NCBI GenBank assembly: GCA_902489945.1
Contig: CABUBZ010000099.1
Span: 1-5,385 of the forward strand
Reading direction: 5' to 3'
Length of the DNA stretch: 5,385 bases
Source of the DNA: an uncultured Collinsella sp.
GTDB taxonomy: Bacteria; Actinomycetota; Coriobacteriia; Coriobacteriales; Coriobacteriaceae
The position numbers and the translations under genes are program-made. This document shows, piece after piece, positions 4,990 through 5,385 of the stretch (the stretch's first letter is position 1; every line of letters begins with the position of its first letter). The notes below the pieces were generated by a model. It saw only the letters and a list, made by a program, of their open reading frames with translations, did no database searches and had not been told where the DNA came from.

Positions 4990-5385
4990 ATGGCTAAAGA
5001 ACTCGATTTCGACGCTATCAAGGCTGCTGCTGAGTCCCATCGTGCTGATATGACGCGTTTTCTTCGCGCTATGATCTCCCACCCCTCTGAGTCTTGCGAG
5101 GAGGGTGAGGTTGTCGCTTGCATCAAGGCCGAGATGGAGAGCCTTGGCTATGACGAGGTCAAGGTCGACGGCCTGGGCAACGTTATGGGCTTTATGGGCG
5201 AGGGCGACAAGATCATCGCCATCGACTCCCACATCGACACCGTCGGCATCGGCAACCGCGAAAACTGGACGCATGACCCGTACGAGGGCTACGAGGATGA
5301 CAAGGTCATCTACGGCCGCGGCGGCAGCGACCAGGAGGGCGGCATGGCCTCCGCCGTGTACGGCGCCAAGATCATGAAGGATCTG
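4990..5385 (+). CDS. ygeY: M20-family metallohydrolase YgeY (5' part, cut by window end)
   Basis: An open frame of 132 codons runs from the ATG at 4990 to the window edge, with no stop. GAAAGG nine bases upstream fixes the start; the ATG at 4983 stops after four codons. The visible part matches the N-terminal catalytic region of M20 peptidases of the YgeY group. AIDSHIDTVG carries the first metal-binding His and its Asp, and the GRGGSDQEGGMAS block carries the metal-bridging Asp. The catalytic Glu pair and the dimerisation domain lie beyond the edge. Family members are two-zinc amidases or dipeptidases; the exact substrate of YgeY is not settled, but it occurs beside ygeX in yge-type clusters. 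The 72-bp gap and lack of a clear terminator support co-transcription with ygeX. Confidence 0.92.
   Translation, partial: MAKELDFDAIKAAAESHRADMTRFLRAMISHPSESCEEGEVVACIKAEMESLGYDEVKVDGLGNVMGFMGEGDKIIAIDSHIDTVGIGNRENWTHDPYEGYEDDKVIYGRGGSDQEGGMASAVYGAKIMKDL

Overview
The window looks like chromosomal DNA from a fairly GC-rich, anaerobic, gut-type bacterium. Coriobacteriia, and Collinsella in particular, is my best guess. This rests on the C/G-ending codon bias of the diaminopropionate lyase, the pairing of a ygeX/ygeY-type operon with a YheO/DauR-type regulator, and the near-consensus Shine-Dalgarno (SD) sequences. I see no rRNA, tRNA, CRISPR array or recognisable transposase.

Left part (1-621): a gene too small for ordinary ORF calling lies at 44-160 on the minus strand. 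It encodes a 38-residue hydrophobic peptide with heptad-like repeats and a basic tail, behind a nine-base perfect SD. Upstream are an SD-sequestering hairpin, an extended -10 promoter and a 13/14 match to the Gram-positive LexA box. This resembles an SOS-controlled small membrane peptide or type I toxin, and is the best candidate in the window for something undescribed. To the right are a plausible plus-strand promoter and a strong hairpin (375-448) leading toward the next gene.

Middle (622-2771): a stand-alone DEDDh 3'-5' exonuclease (622-1356, plus) is followed by about 290 bases without a confident gene. That gap holds a 9-bp inverted repeat at the exonuclease stop codon and four degenerate direct repeats with a 33-bp period. 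Then, on the minus strand, comes an unrecognised Pro/Ala-rich protein with one C-terminal membrane segment (1645-2649) and its own TATAAT promoter.

Right part (2772-5385): a YheO/DauR-type PAS-HTH regulator (minus) is divergent from diaminopropionate ammonia-lyase (ygeX), which is followed by the start of an M20 metallohydrolase (ygeY, cut by the window edge). The 277-bp divergent intergenic region contains two inverted repeats of identical design (AACAAA-N3-TTTGTT), 51 bp apart, and a third, unrelated dyad. The simplest model is that the regulator senses a small metabolite through its PAS domain and controls ygeXY through the paired sites. The lyase converts 2,3-diaminopropionate to pyruvate and ammonia, and YgeY probably hydrolyses a related amide or peptide-like precursor. 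In other gut bacteria these genes belong to the yge-type cluster linked to anaerobic purine/uric acid breakdown, so more of that cluster may lie beyond the right edge.
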